A stretch of DNA of 64,000 bases from Agrococcus sp. SGAir0287 (GTDB lineage: Bacteria > Actinomycetota > Actinomycetes > Actinomycetales > Microbacteriaceae), in the NCBI RefSeq assembly GCF_005484985.1, contig NZ_CP027942.1:372001-436000 (forward strand). The letters are read 5' to 3'. Of the stretch, positions 56,946 through 64,000 are shown piece after piece. The translations under genes were made by a program, and so were the position numbers. Under the pieces are notes generated by a model. The model was not told where the DNA came from and did not search any database. It worked only from the letters and a program-made list of their open reading frames with translations. Position 1 is the first letter of the stretch; every line of letters starts with the position of its first letter.

Positions 56946-57260
56946 TCAGTCGCCGGGAGCGCTCGTCGCGGTCGCGAGCAGATGCGACCGCGCGAGGACC
57001 CAGCCGGCGATGGATGCGCCGCGGTGCCGGATGCGCGCAGCCTGCTCCCACGCGTCGACGAGCAGCGCGACGGTGAGGCCGTCGGCGCGATCGGCGCCGG
57101 TCGCGGCGGACAGCGTGGCGTGCACGCGCGGCGCGAGGAGGCCGGTGAGCTCGGCGAACGCAGCGCGGTCGCCCGCGGCGACACGATCCTCGATCGCCGC
57201 GAGCGTCGTCGCGTCGATCGGAGCGCTGGTGCGCTGGGCCTCGAGAGTCATCGAGTCCAT
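56946..57260 (-). CDS. Small protein resembling sigma-70 region 2 only
   Basis: 104 aa. Residues about 25-100 follow the region 2 pattern of SigK-like ECF sigma factors: IEDRVAAGDRAAFAELTGLL, then VALLVDAWEQAARIRHRG and ASIAGWVLARSHLLATA, aligned with the usual VFLEVWQ and SWLLTIAHRRAVD parts. Region 4 (the -35 binding domain) and its linker are absent; the protein stops after region 2. It could be a remnant, an antagonist that competes for core polymerase, or a partner-dependent sigma. Start is ATG 57260 or 57251, neither with a clear ribosome site. It lies 78 nt upstream of purF, with its own promoter unclear. Confidence 0.6.
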   Translation of the reverse strand: MDSMTLEAQRTSAPIDATTLAAIEDRVAAGDRAAFAELTGLLAPRVHATLSAATGADRADGLTVALLVDAWEQAARIRHRGASIAGWVLARSHLLATATSAPGD

Positions 57261-57444
57261 GCTGCGCGAGCGATCCGAGCCCCGCACAGGCTTGACGGAT
57301 CGGGGATCGGATGCTGTCGGCGGCGGCCTCCATCGGCATCTCGACGCCCCATCCGAGCGCGTGCGACACGTGACGCGTCCCGCGCCGCTCGGTCGACCGG
57401 TGATGGCGGGCGTCGCGCGACACACGCCCGTAACGAGCAATCCT

Positions 57445-57450
57445 TATCTT
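57445..57450 (+). promoter_or_regulatory. -10 box TATCTT of M1 aminopeptidase gene
   Basis: TATCTT lies 55 nt before the ATG at 57506. The leader has a GAGGAA ribosome site 6 nt before the start. Confidence 0.4.
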
Positions 57451-57505
57451 CAGCAGAGGCGACCGTCTCCCTTCGGGCCGCCCTTGCACCCCCGATGAGG
57501 AATCC

Positions 57506-60178
57506 ATGACCCGATCGAACGGTCGACCCTCGACCGCGCGGCGCCTCGCCGCCCTCGCCCTCCCGCTCGTGCTGCTGGGCGGGCTCGCCACGGCGAGCTC
57601 GACCGCCGCCGCCGCCGCCGAGCCCGTCCCCGGCGCGCAGACCTCGGGCGACGCCATGTTCCCGAACGTCGGCAACGGCGGCTACGACGCGCTCGACTAC
57701 GACGTCGCGATCGCCTGGACACCCGGAGCGACCCTCGCCGCGAGCACGATCGAGGCGACCTCGACGATGACGGCCCGCGCCGAGGGCGAGCTGAGCAGCT
57801 TCTCGCTCGACTTCGAGGGCCTCGTCGTCGACGCCGTCACCGTGAACGGCCAGCCGGCGACGTGGGAGCGCATCGTCGACCCCGCTTCCATCACGTTCAA
57901 GCTCGTCATCACCCCCGCGGCGCCCGTGAGCGGGACGTTCACGACGACCGTGGCCTACCACGGCGTACCCAGCCGGCACGTGGACGCCGACGGCTCCTTC
58001 GAAGGTTGGAACGTCACGGCGGACGGCGCGACCATGCTCGGCCAGCCCGTCGGGTCGATGACGGGCTACCCGCACAACAACACCCCCGCCGACAAGGCGA
58101 CGTACACGTTCACGCTCGACATCCCGTCGACGATCACGAACGCCGCGGGGACCGGAGCCGCGGCGGCCGTGAGCAACGGCGAGCTGCTGTCGCGGACGCC
58201 GTCGGCCGACGGCACGCGCACCACCTGGGTGTGGGAGCAGCGCGAGCCCATGGCCTCGGAGCTCGCCCTCGTCTCCATCGGCAAGTACGACGTCATCGAG
58301 TCGAACGTCACGCTGACCGACGGCACCGTCATCCCGGCGTGGTCGTTCATGGACAGCGCGCTGAGCGAGACGAACAAGACCACCATCCGCACGCGCGTCG
58401 CGCTGCTCGAGACGATCATCCGCAACCTCGAGACCATCTACGGCCCCTACCCCGGCAACAGCACGGGCGTCGTCGTCGACACGGTGCCGTCCGGCATCAG
58501 CTACGCGCTCGAGACCCAGGATCGATCGTTCTTCCCGTCGGCGGGCACCGTCGCCGGCAACACGCTCATCCACGAGCTCGTGCACCAGTGGTACGGCAAC
58601 CACGTCTCCCCGACGACCTGGACGGACATCTGGATCGCCGAGGGCATGGCGACGTGGGGTCCGCAGTACTACAACTCGGCCGAGGGCTTCGGCGCCGGCA
58701 ACCCCTCCGAGCGCACCTACTTCAACTCCTGGAACAACCTGGCGGCGTCGAGCACGAGCTGGCAGATCCCGCCGGGAGCGCAGACCGACTCGGCCGAGCT
58801 GTACGGCTACCAGACCTACACGCGCTCGGCGCAGTTCTGGGCGGCGCTGCGCGTCGCGATCCGTGACGAGGCGTACTTCGCGCTCATCGAGGAGTGGCAG
58901 ACCCGCTACGCGGGCACGAGCCGCACGGGTGCCGACCTGCTCGCGCTCGCCGAGGAGCTCTCGGGCCGCGACCTCGGCGCGTTCTACCAGGACTGGATCC
59001 TCGACGCGGGCAAGCCGAGCTGGCCGGACAAGGTCGACGTGACGCTCACGGCGGCCGCCGAGACGGAGGCGCTGCAGCGCGGCGACGTCGTGACGTACAC
59101 GCTGAGCGCGACCAACGTGGGCTACGGCCCGCTGAACGCATCCGTCGTGACGGTCGACGTCTCCTCGCTCCTCGCTCGCGCGACGATCGATCCCGCGACG
59201 CTGCCCGCAGGCATCACCCTCGAGGGCACGACGCTGACGTGGGCGGTGCCCGCGACGCCCGCCTCGGCCACGCCTCCTGCGGCACCCGTCACGGCGACGT
59301 TCGACGCGACGATCGCCGACGACGCATCCGGCGGCACGATCGAGGCGACGGCCGAGGTGGCGAGCCTCGGCGGCTCGTGCGTCGACTGCGCGACGAGCCT
59401 CCTCGTCGACGACCAGCCCCTCGACGCGGCCACCCCCGTCGTGTCCGGCACGCCGCAGGTCGGCGAGGAGCTGACGGCCGTCACGGATGGTTGGACCGAG
59501 GGCACGACCTTCGCGTACCAGTGGCTCGTCGACGGCGAGCCGGTGGAGGGTGCGACGGACGCGACGTTCCTCGTGCCGGCGTCGGCGGTCGGCCTCGACG
59601 TCGCCGTGACGGTCACCGGCTCCGCGGAGGGCTACGTCACCGAGGAGCGGACGAGCGAGCCGGTCGGTGCCGTCGTCGGCGCCGTGCTGACGGCGGCCGC
59701 GCCCGTCGTGACCGGCACGCCGCGCGTCGGCGAGACGCTCGGCGCGGCGACCGACGGCTGGACCGAGGGCACGACCTTCGCGTACCAGTGGCTCGTCGAC
59801 GGTGAGCCGGTCGATGGTGCGACGGAGGCGACGTTCGTGGTGCCGGCGTCTGCGGTCGGCCTCGACGTCGCCGTGACGGTCACCGGCTCCGCGGAGGGCT
59901 ACGTCACCGAGGAGCGGACGAGCGAGCCGGTCGGTCCCGTCACGGCCGCCGACGTCGATCCCGAGCCGTCCGCTCCCGCGCCGTCCGCGCCCGCCCCGTC
60001 GGCACCCGCACCGTCGGCACCTGGCGCCCCCGCGCCGAGCGGTGCTGCAGGCGGGCTCCCCGTGACCGGCGGCACGAGCGCAGCGGACGCCCTGCCGTGG
60101 GCGCTGGCGCTGCTGCTCGCGGGGCTCGGCATCGTCGGCGTCGGCGCGGCCCGTCGCAGGGCGGCCACCACCCGATAG
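57506..60178 (+). CDS. Cell-wall-anchored M1 family metallopeptidase
   Basis: 890 aa. Signal peptide (about 1-38, ending STAAAAAEP), an M1 N-terminal beta domain, then the catalytic domain with HELVHQWYGN at residues 356-365 and the third zinc ligand Glu379 in AEGMATW, the exact HExxH-18x-E spacing. A DUF11-like domain (about 505-635) follows, then two near-identical 89-aa modules (GTPxVGE ... AYQWLVDGEPV ... SEPVG), a PSAPAPSAPAP linker, and the sorting signal LPVTG at 851 with hydrophobic helix and RRRAATTR. It is an exported aminopeptidase held on the cell wall. A gene on the other strand resembles sigma region 2. ATG at 57506 with GAGGAA upstream. Confidence 0.95.
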   Translation: MTRSNGRPSTARRLAALALPLVLLGGLATASSTAAAAAEPVPGAQTSGDAMFPNVGNGGYDALDYDVAIAWTPGATLAASTIEATSTMTARAEGELSSFSLDFEGLVVDAVTVNGQPATWERIVDPASITFKLVITPAAPVSGTFTTTVAYHGVPSRHVDADGSFEGWNVTADGATMLGQPVGSMTGYPHNNTPADKATYTFTLDIPSTITNAAGTGAAAAVSNGELLSRTPSADGTRTTWVWEQREPMASELALVSIGKYDVIESNVTLTDGTVIPAWSFMDSALSETNKTTIRTRVALLETIIRNLETIYGPYPGNSTGVVVDTVPSGISYALETQDRSFFPSAGTVAGNTLIHELVHQWYGNHVSPTTWTDIWIAEGMATWGPQYYNSAEGFGAGNPSERTYFNSWNNLAASSTSWQIPPGAQTDSAELYGYQTYTRSAQFWAALRVAIRDEAYFALIEEWQTRYAGTSRTGADLLALAEELSGRDLGAFYQDWILDAGKPSWPDKVDVTLTAAAETEALQRGDVVTYTLSATNVGYGPLNASVVTVDVSSLLARATIDPATLPAGITLEGTTLTWAVPATPASATPPAAPVTATFDATIADDASGGTIEATAEVASLGGSCVDCATSLLVDDQPLDAATPVVSGTPQVGEELTAVTDGWTEGTTFAYQWLVDGEPVEGATDATFLVPASAVGLDVAVTVTGSAEGYVTEERTSEPVGAVVGAVLTAAAPVVTGTPRVGETLGAATDGWTEGTTFAYQWLVDGEPVDGATEATFVVPASAVGLDVAVTVTGSAEGYVTEERTSEPVGPVTAADVDPEPSAPAPSAPAPSAPAPSAPGAPAPSGAAGGLPVTGGTSAADALPWALALLLAGLGIVGVGAARRRAATTR
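59446..59980 (+). repeat. Tandem duplicated 267-bp module in M1 aminopeptidase gene
   Basis: GGCACGCCG at 59447 and at 59714 mark equivalent points, 267 bp (89 codons) apart. The last ~75 bp of the two units (from GGCCTCGACGTC to GAGCCGGTCGGT) appear identical, so the duplication is recent or is being homogenised. Confidence 0.75.
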
Positions 60179-60196
60179 GTCGGCATCCCGCAGTCG

Positions 60197-60234
60197 CCGG
60201 CCGGTCGTCGTGAGGACCTCCTCGCGACGGCCGG
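60197..60234. terminator. Stem-loop between convergent M1 and RecQ-like genes
   Basis: CCGGCCG(GT)CGTCG near 60197 pairs with CGACGGCCGG (60225-60234), with a two-base bulge. It lies between convergent stop codons. Confidence 0.45.
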
Positions 60235-60264
60235 TCCGCGGCGTCCGGGCCGTCCTGTCGTGCG

Positions 60265-62385
60265 TCAGACGCGACGGTGCACGAGCAGCGGCAGCACGTG
60301 GGCCGCGCCCGCCTCGCGTAGCCGCGCCGCCGCGATCGTCACGGGCCACTGCGAGGCCGTGGCGTCGACGACGAGCAGCACCGTACGACCGGCGACGTCG
60401 GTCGGCACCTGGATCGATCGCTGCCACGCGGCGGCCTCGTCGGCCGACGTGAGCTCGCGGCCCGGCACGTCGGCGACCGTCGCGTGCGCGAGGTCGAGCC
60501 GGCCGGCGCTCGCGATGCGCTCCGCCACGCCCTGCGCGAGGGCGCCGGCGTCCGGCGCCGCGCGCAGCATGACGGCGACGTCCGGCCGCGCCGGCCACGT
60601 CGTGCGCCACGCCGCGAGCGTCGCGACCGCCGCGCGGCCGAGCTCGTCGAGCGCAGCCTCGTCGCCGGCGATCGCGGCGCGCAGCGCATCCGACCACTCC
60701 GGCGCGTCGGCATGCACGATGACGCGACCGGTCTCGGCGCGCAGACCCTCCGGGATGCGTCCGCGGCCGAGCGCACCGCCGGGCCACATGCGCCGCGGCT
60801 CGAGCTCGTGCGCGCTGCCGCGCAGCGCCGTGCTGATGGCCCGGACCGTCTCGGGGCTCGGCGCGCCCGCGAGCCCTTGGGACAGCGCGCCCGTGCAGAC
60901 CGAGCAGCGGCCGCACGGCGCCGCCGTCGGGTCGTCGAGCGACTCCTGCAGCAGCTGCATGAGGCATCGCCTGCCGCGCGCGTAGTCGCGCATGATGTCG
61001 GCCTCGCGGCGGCGCACGGCGACGACGCCGTCGTAGTGGGCACGGTCGTAGTGCCAGGGCGTGCCGGTCGCCGACCAGCCGTCGGCGGATCGCTCGACGA
61101 CGCCGTCGACGGCGAGCTGCTTGAGCATGAGCTCGACGCGCGTGCGGCGCAGGCCCGTGCGCGCCTCGAGGTCGACGACGGACGCCGGCTCGGCGCTCAG
61201 CTCGCCCAGCAGCGTCGCCATCTGCTGCTCGTCGGGGATCGTCGCGGTCGCGAAGTAGTCCCACACGCCCGCATCCGACTCCGAGTGCAGCAGCACGACC
61301 TCGGCGTGCTCGATGCCGCGGCCCGCTCGCCCGACCTGCTGGTAGTAGGACACGGGCGACGGCGGCGCGCCGACGTGCACGACGAAGCCGAGGTCGGGCT
61401 TGTCGTAGCCCATGCCGAGCGCGCTCGTCGCGACGAGCGCCTTGACGCGGTTCTGCAGCAGGTCGTCCTCGAGGCGCTCGCGCGCGGCCGGCTCGAGCTG
61501 CCCCGTGTACGCCTCGACGCGGAGGGCGTCGCCGTGCACGGCGCGCACGGCCGTCGCGAGCCGCTCGGCGTCGGCGACCGTGAGCGCGTAGACGATGCCC
61601 GAGCCGGGCAGCGCGGGCAGGTGGTCGACGACCCAGGCGTAGCGCTCGATCGGCGTGAGCGCCGGCACGACGTTCAGCGCGAGCGAGGCGCGCGAGAGCG
61701 GGCCGCGCAGCACGAGCGTCTCGGTGCCGCCGATCGTGCCGAGCTGCGCCGCGACGTCGGCGGTGACGCGCGCGTTGGCCGTCGCCGTCGTCGCGAGCAC
61801 GGGCGTCGTCGGCGACAGCCGCTGCAGCACGTCGGACACGCGCCGGTAGTCGGGGCGGAAGTCGTGGCCCCAGTCGGAGACCGCATGCGCCTCGTCGATC
61901 ACCAGCAAGCCGAGCCGATGGCCGATGGCGTCGAGCACGCGGGCGCCGAAGCCCGGGTTCGCGAGCCGCTCGGGCGACACGAGCACGACGTCGACCTCGT
62001 CGTCGGCGAGCGCGCGCTCGATCTCGCGCCACTCGCCGACGTTCGACGAGTTGATGGCGGCGGCGACGAGCCCACCGCGCTGCGCCGCGGCGACCTGATC
62101 GCGCATGAGCGACAGCAGCGGGCTCACGACGAGCGTCGGACCGTGCCCCTGCGCGCGCCGGATGGCCGTCGCCACCCAGTACACGGCCGACTTGCCCCAT
62201 CCCGTGCGCTGCACGACGAGCACGCGCGCTCCGTCGCCGGCCACGAGTGCGTCGACCGCCGTCTGCTGGTCGTCGCGCAGGCGCGCGAGCGGGCCGGCGA
62301 GCGCCTCGATCACCCGCTGCGCGACCGCCTCGTGCGCGCTCGTCGGGCGCTCCGCCTGCTCGTGTGTCGTCTGCGCCCCGCTCAC
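60265..62385 (-). CDS. RecQ-like ATP-dependent DNA helicase
   Basis: 706 aa. SF2 helicase: Q-like LRDDQQTAVDALV, Walker A VQRTGWGKSAVYW near residue 60, Walker B VIDEAHAVSDWGHDFRPDY near 155 (DEAH, followed by the aromatic-rich RecQ loop), TTATAN motif III, and motifs V-VI near 310-340 (ATSALGMGYDKPD, QVGRAGRG). A zinc-binding region C-terminal to the core reads RRCLMQLLQESLDDPTAAPCGRCSVCTG with four Cys near 475. A long C-terminal extension of 220 residues has no HRDC domain that I can recognise. GTG at 62385 with TAGCCT six bases upstream. Probably acts in recombination repair. Confidence 0.93.
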   Translation of the reverse strand: MSGAQTTHEQAERPTSAHEAVAQRVIEALAGPLARLRDDQQTAVDALVAGDGARVLVVQRTGWGKSAVYWVATAIRRAQGHGPTLVVSPLLSLMRDQVAAAQRGGLVAAAINSSNVGEWREIERALADDEVDVVLVSPERLANPGFGARVLDAIGHRLGLLVIDEAHAVSDWGHDFRPDYRRVSDVLQRLSPTTPVLATTATANARVTADVAAQLGTIGGTETLVLRGPLSRASLALNVVPALTPIERYAWVVDHLPALPGSGIVYALTVADAERLATAVRAVHGDALRVEAYTGQLEPAARERLEDDLLQNRVKALVATSALGMGYDKPDLGFVVHVGAPPSPVSYYQQVGRAGRGIEHAEVVLLHSESDAGVWDYFATATIPDEQQMATLLGELSAEPASVVDLEARTGLRRTRVELMLKQLAVDGVVERSADGWSATGTPWHYDRAHYDGVVAVRRREADIMRDYARGRRCLMQLLQESLDDPTAAPCGRCSVCTGALSQGLAGAPSPETVRAISTALRGSAHELEPRRMWPGGALGRGRIPEGLRAETGRVIVHADAPEWSDALRAAIAGDEAALDELGRAAVATLAAWRTTWPARPDVAVMLRAAPDAGALAQGVAERIASAGRLDLAHATVADVPGRELTSADEAAAWQRSIQVPTDVAGRTVLLVVDATASQWPVTIAAARLREAGAAHVLPLLVHRRV

Positions 62386-62391
62386 CCCTCG

Positions 62392-62397
62392 AGGCTA
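62392..62397 (-). promoter_or_regulatory. -10 box TAGCCT of RecQ-like gene (leaderless type)
   Basis: TAGCCT ends 6 nt before the GTG at 62385. Confidence 0.55.
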
Positions 62398-62452
62398 GGC
62401 GCACCCGCCGACGCCGCGCGGCGACTGCGGGCGACCGAGCACCGCCGAGCCG

Positions 62453-63070
62453 TCAGGCGACGGGCGCGTTGTAGGCGAGGAGGGCGACGCGCAGGCCGTC
62501 GCCGTCGCGGCGCGCGTCGAGCGTCGTGCGGGTCGCGTTGTCGAGCCGCGGGAGGACCCTGCGGTACTCGTCGAGCGGGATGCCGAGCGCACGGCAGAGC
62601 ACGAGGCGGATGAGGGTGGTGTGCGCGACGACGAGCGCCGTGCCGTCGCCGACCGCGTCGACGACGTCGCCGAGCGCCGCCCACGCGCGCGCGGCCGCGT
62701 CGGCACCGGCCTCCCCGCCGGGCAGCGGGCTCGACGCCGGACGCGCGACGAAGGCGGCGCGCGCCTGCGGCATCCGAGCCTCCTGCTCGGCCGTCGTGAG
62801 CCCCTCCCCGCTGCCGAAGTCGACCTCGCGCAGGCGCGCGTCGACCCGCAGCTCGACCCCCGCGGCGTCGGCGGCGACGCGCGCCGTGTCGATCGCACGC
62901 GTGAGGTCCGAGGCGACGACGGCGTCGAGGCCCGCGCTCGCCGCCCACGGCGCGAGCGCCGCCGCCTGCGCGCGCCCGACGTCGTCGAGCGCGACGTCGG
63001 ACGCGCCCGCGTACCGGTTGCCGTCGTGCCACACGGTGCGGCCGTGCCGCACGAGATGGATCGTCGTCAT
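62453..63070 (-). CDS. Histidine phosphatase (phosphoglycerate mutase-like) family protein
   Basis: 205 aa. Catalytic LVRHGRTVWHDGNRYAG near residue 5 (RHG with nucleophile His, then Arg), ASDLTRAIDTA near 50, the acid residue in LREVDFGSGEGLT near 80 and VVAHTTLIRLVLCRALG near 150 (second His). Such enzymes dephosphorylate sugar phosphates, alpha-ribazole phosphate and others; target unknown. GGAGGAGG directly abuts an ATG at 63079 and is 9 nt before the ATG at 63070, so I choose 63070. It starts 28 nt after the FGGY kinase stop, so the two are probably an operon: a sugar kinase with a phosphatase. Confidence 0.9.
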   Translation of the reverse strand: MTTIHLVRHGRTVWHDGNRYAGASDVALDDVGRAQAAALAPWAASAGLDAVVASDLTRAIDTARVAADAAGVELRVDARLREVDFGSGEGLTTAEQEARMPQARAAFVARPASSPLPGGEAGADAAARAWAALGDVVDAVGDGTALVVAHTTLIRLVLCRALGIPLDEYRRVLPRLDNATRTTLDARRDGDGLRVALLAYNAPVA

Positions 63071-63098
63071 GCTCGTCATCCTCCTCCGCTCGCGCGGC

Positions 63099-64000
63099 TC
63101 AGCCGATCGCAGCGAGCGCGACGGCATGGGTCGCGGAGGGCAGCCAGCCCTCCGCGCGCAGCCGATCGAGGAGCGCGACGTGCGCGTCGCGCAGCCACGC
63201 AGACAGCGGCTCGGGGTCGACGGTGGTCGACGCGGCACGCATGCGCGCCGCGACGGCGGGCAGCGCCTCGCCGTCGACGCCTGCCGCCGCGAGCATCGCC
63301 ATGCCGAGCGCGCCCTCGCTCGCCGACGGCAGCACGAGCGGATGCTGCTGCAGCGTGGCCCGCATCCGCGCCCACCACGGGTTCCTCGACCCGCCGCCCG
63401 TCGCGATGCGCCGCCCGTCGACGGGCAGCCCGGCGTGGGCGACGACGTCGAACGCGAGGCGCTCGATGCTCGCGACGCCCACGGCGGCACCCGCGAGCAC
63501 CTCGGCGTCGGATCCCGCGGGCACGATGGCGCGCGCCGCCTGCGCGACGAAGGGGAAGCGCTCGCCCGCGCCGACGAGCGGATAGGCGAGCGGCGGATGC
63601 GCGACGTGCCGCGCGCGCTCGGTGAGCGCAGCGAGGTCGGCATCCGGCAGCCACGTCGACAGCACGCCGGCCCCCGTGCTCGACGCGCCGCCCGGCCACC
63701 ATCCGAGCTCGAACGGCGCGCGGTGGGCGTAGACGGCGTCGACGCCCGTCGGCCGCTCGGCGGCGACGCCCTTCAGCACGAGCGTCGTGCCGAGCACGGT
63801 GCTCCAGTCGCCCGGCTCGAGCGCGCCCGCGGCGATCTGCGCGGCGCAGCCGTCGGTCATGCCGGCGACGACGGCGCAGCCGACGGGCAGGCCCGTGGCG
63901 TCGGCGGCGGCCTGCGAGACCGTGCCGAGCACGGCGCCGGACGCGACGACGTCGGGCAGGAGGCTCGCGTCGACGCCGAGCGCGTCGAGCACGTCGCGCG
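63099..64000 (-). CDS. FGGY family carbohydrate kinase, 5' end outside window
   Basis: The C-terminal 300 codons of a sugar kinase (xylulokinase/gluconokinase-like). Visible: VVAGMTDGCAAQIAAGALEPGDW with the conserved Asp, STVLGTTLVLKGV, and the C-terminal FGGY signature region GGGSRNPWWARMRATLQQHPL then SEGALGMAMLAAAG. Two-domain actin-like kinase fold, ATP-dependent. The substrate cannot be told; family members phosphorylate xylulose, ribulose, gluconate or glycerol. The first half lies beyond the window. Downstream is a histidine phosphatase gene 28 nt away. Confidence 0.93.
   Translation of the reverse strand, partial: RDVLDALGVDASLLPDVVASGAVLGTVSQAAADATGLPVGCAVVAGMTDGCAAQIAAGALEPGDWSTVLGTTLVLKGVAAERPTGVDAVYAHRAPFELGWWPGGASSTGAGVLSTWLPDADLAALTERARHVAHPPLAYPLVGAGERFPFVAQAARAIVPAGSDAEVLAGAAVGVASIERLAFDVVAHAGLPVDGRRIATGGGSRNPWWARMRATLQQHPLVLPSASEGALGMAMLAAAGVDGEALPAVAARMRAASTTVDPEPLSAWLRDAHVALLDRLRAEGWLPSATHAVALAAIG

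Overview
The window is a high-GC (roughly 70-75 % by eye) actinobacterial chromosome segment. Dense short intergenic regions, GTG starts, TANNNT -10 boxes placed directly before start codons, Asp/Ala codons almost all ending in C or G, and the gene content (DUF3516 Ski2-like helicase, M18 aminopeptidase, DIP1984-like protein, sterol-carrier protein beside purD, LPxTG proteins with DUF11 repeats) fit a Microbacteriaceae-type genome such as Agrococcus. The genus is an inference. No rRNA, tRNA, phage, IS transposase or CRISPR locus was seen.

Layout. 1-3.6 kb: 3'-truncated class II HMG-CoA reductase with a GAF/PucR-type regulator. 3.7-6.9 kb: sugar porter, membrane protein, HAD phosphatase. 7.1-18.7 kb: one giant secreted LPxTG protein of 3861 residues with 29 DUF11-type domains. 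18.8-20.7 kb: SpoU methyltransferase and Nramp Mn transporter. 20.8-21.2 kb: a 58-bp tandem array. 21.3-24.6 kb: a TetR / degenerate ABC ATPase / YhgE-Pip export-like module with a shared divergent operator. 24.6-33.7 kb: purA, transporters, S9 peptidase, apt, glycosyltransferase, chorismate mutase. 34-46 kb: purL, purQ-purS and purD-purC interleaved with membrane proteins, an acyl-CoA synthetase and a zinc metallopeptidase. 46-57 kb: uracil permease, DUF3516 helicase, serine hydrolase, M18 aminopeptidase, purF, and a small protein resembling sigma region 2 only. 57.5-64 kb: a second sortase substrate (M1 aminopeptidase), a RecQ-like helicase, a histidine phosphatase and a truncated FGGY kinase.

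How it works together. Seven de novo purine genes (purA, purL, purQ, purS, purC, purD, purF) plus apt and a nucleobase permease make this a loose purine neighbourhood, but the genes are split into several transcription units; purL and purS carry the same -10 box, TAGACT. The two LPxTG proteins imply a sortase outside the window.

The most unusual content is non-coding or repetitive: a five-domain higher-order repeat in the giant surface protein; at least six families of intergenic palindromic elements filling a large share of the intergenic gaps; a 58-bp tandem array; an array of 20-bp cassettes between purS and a metallopeptidase gene; and seventeen genes whose -10 box lies 6-8 nt from the start codon, implying leaderless mRNAs.
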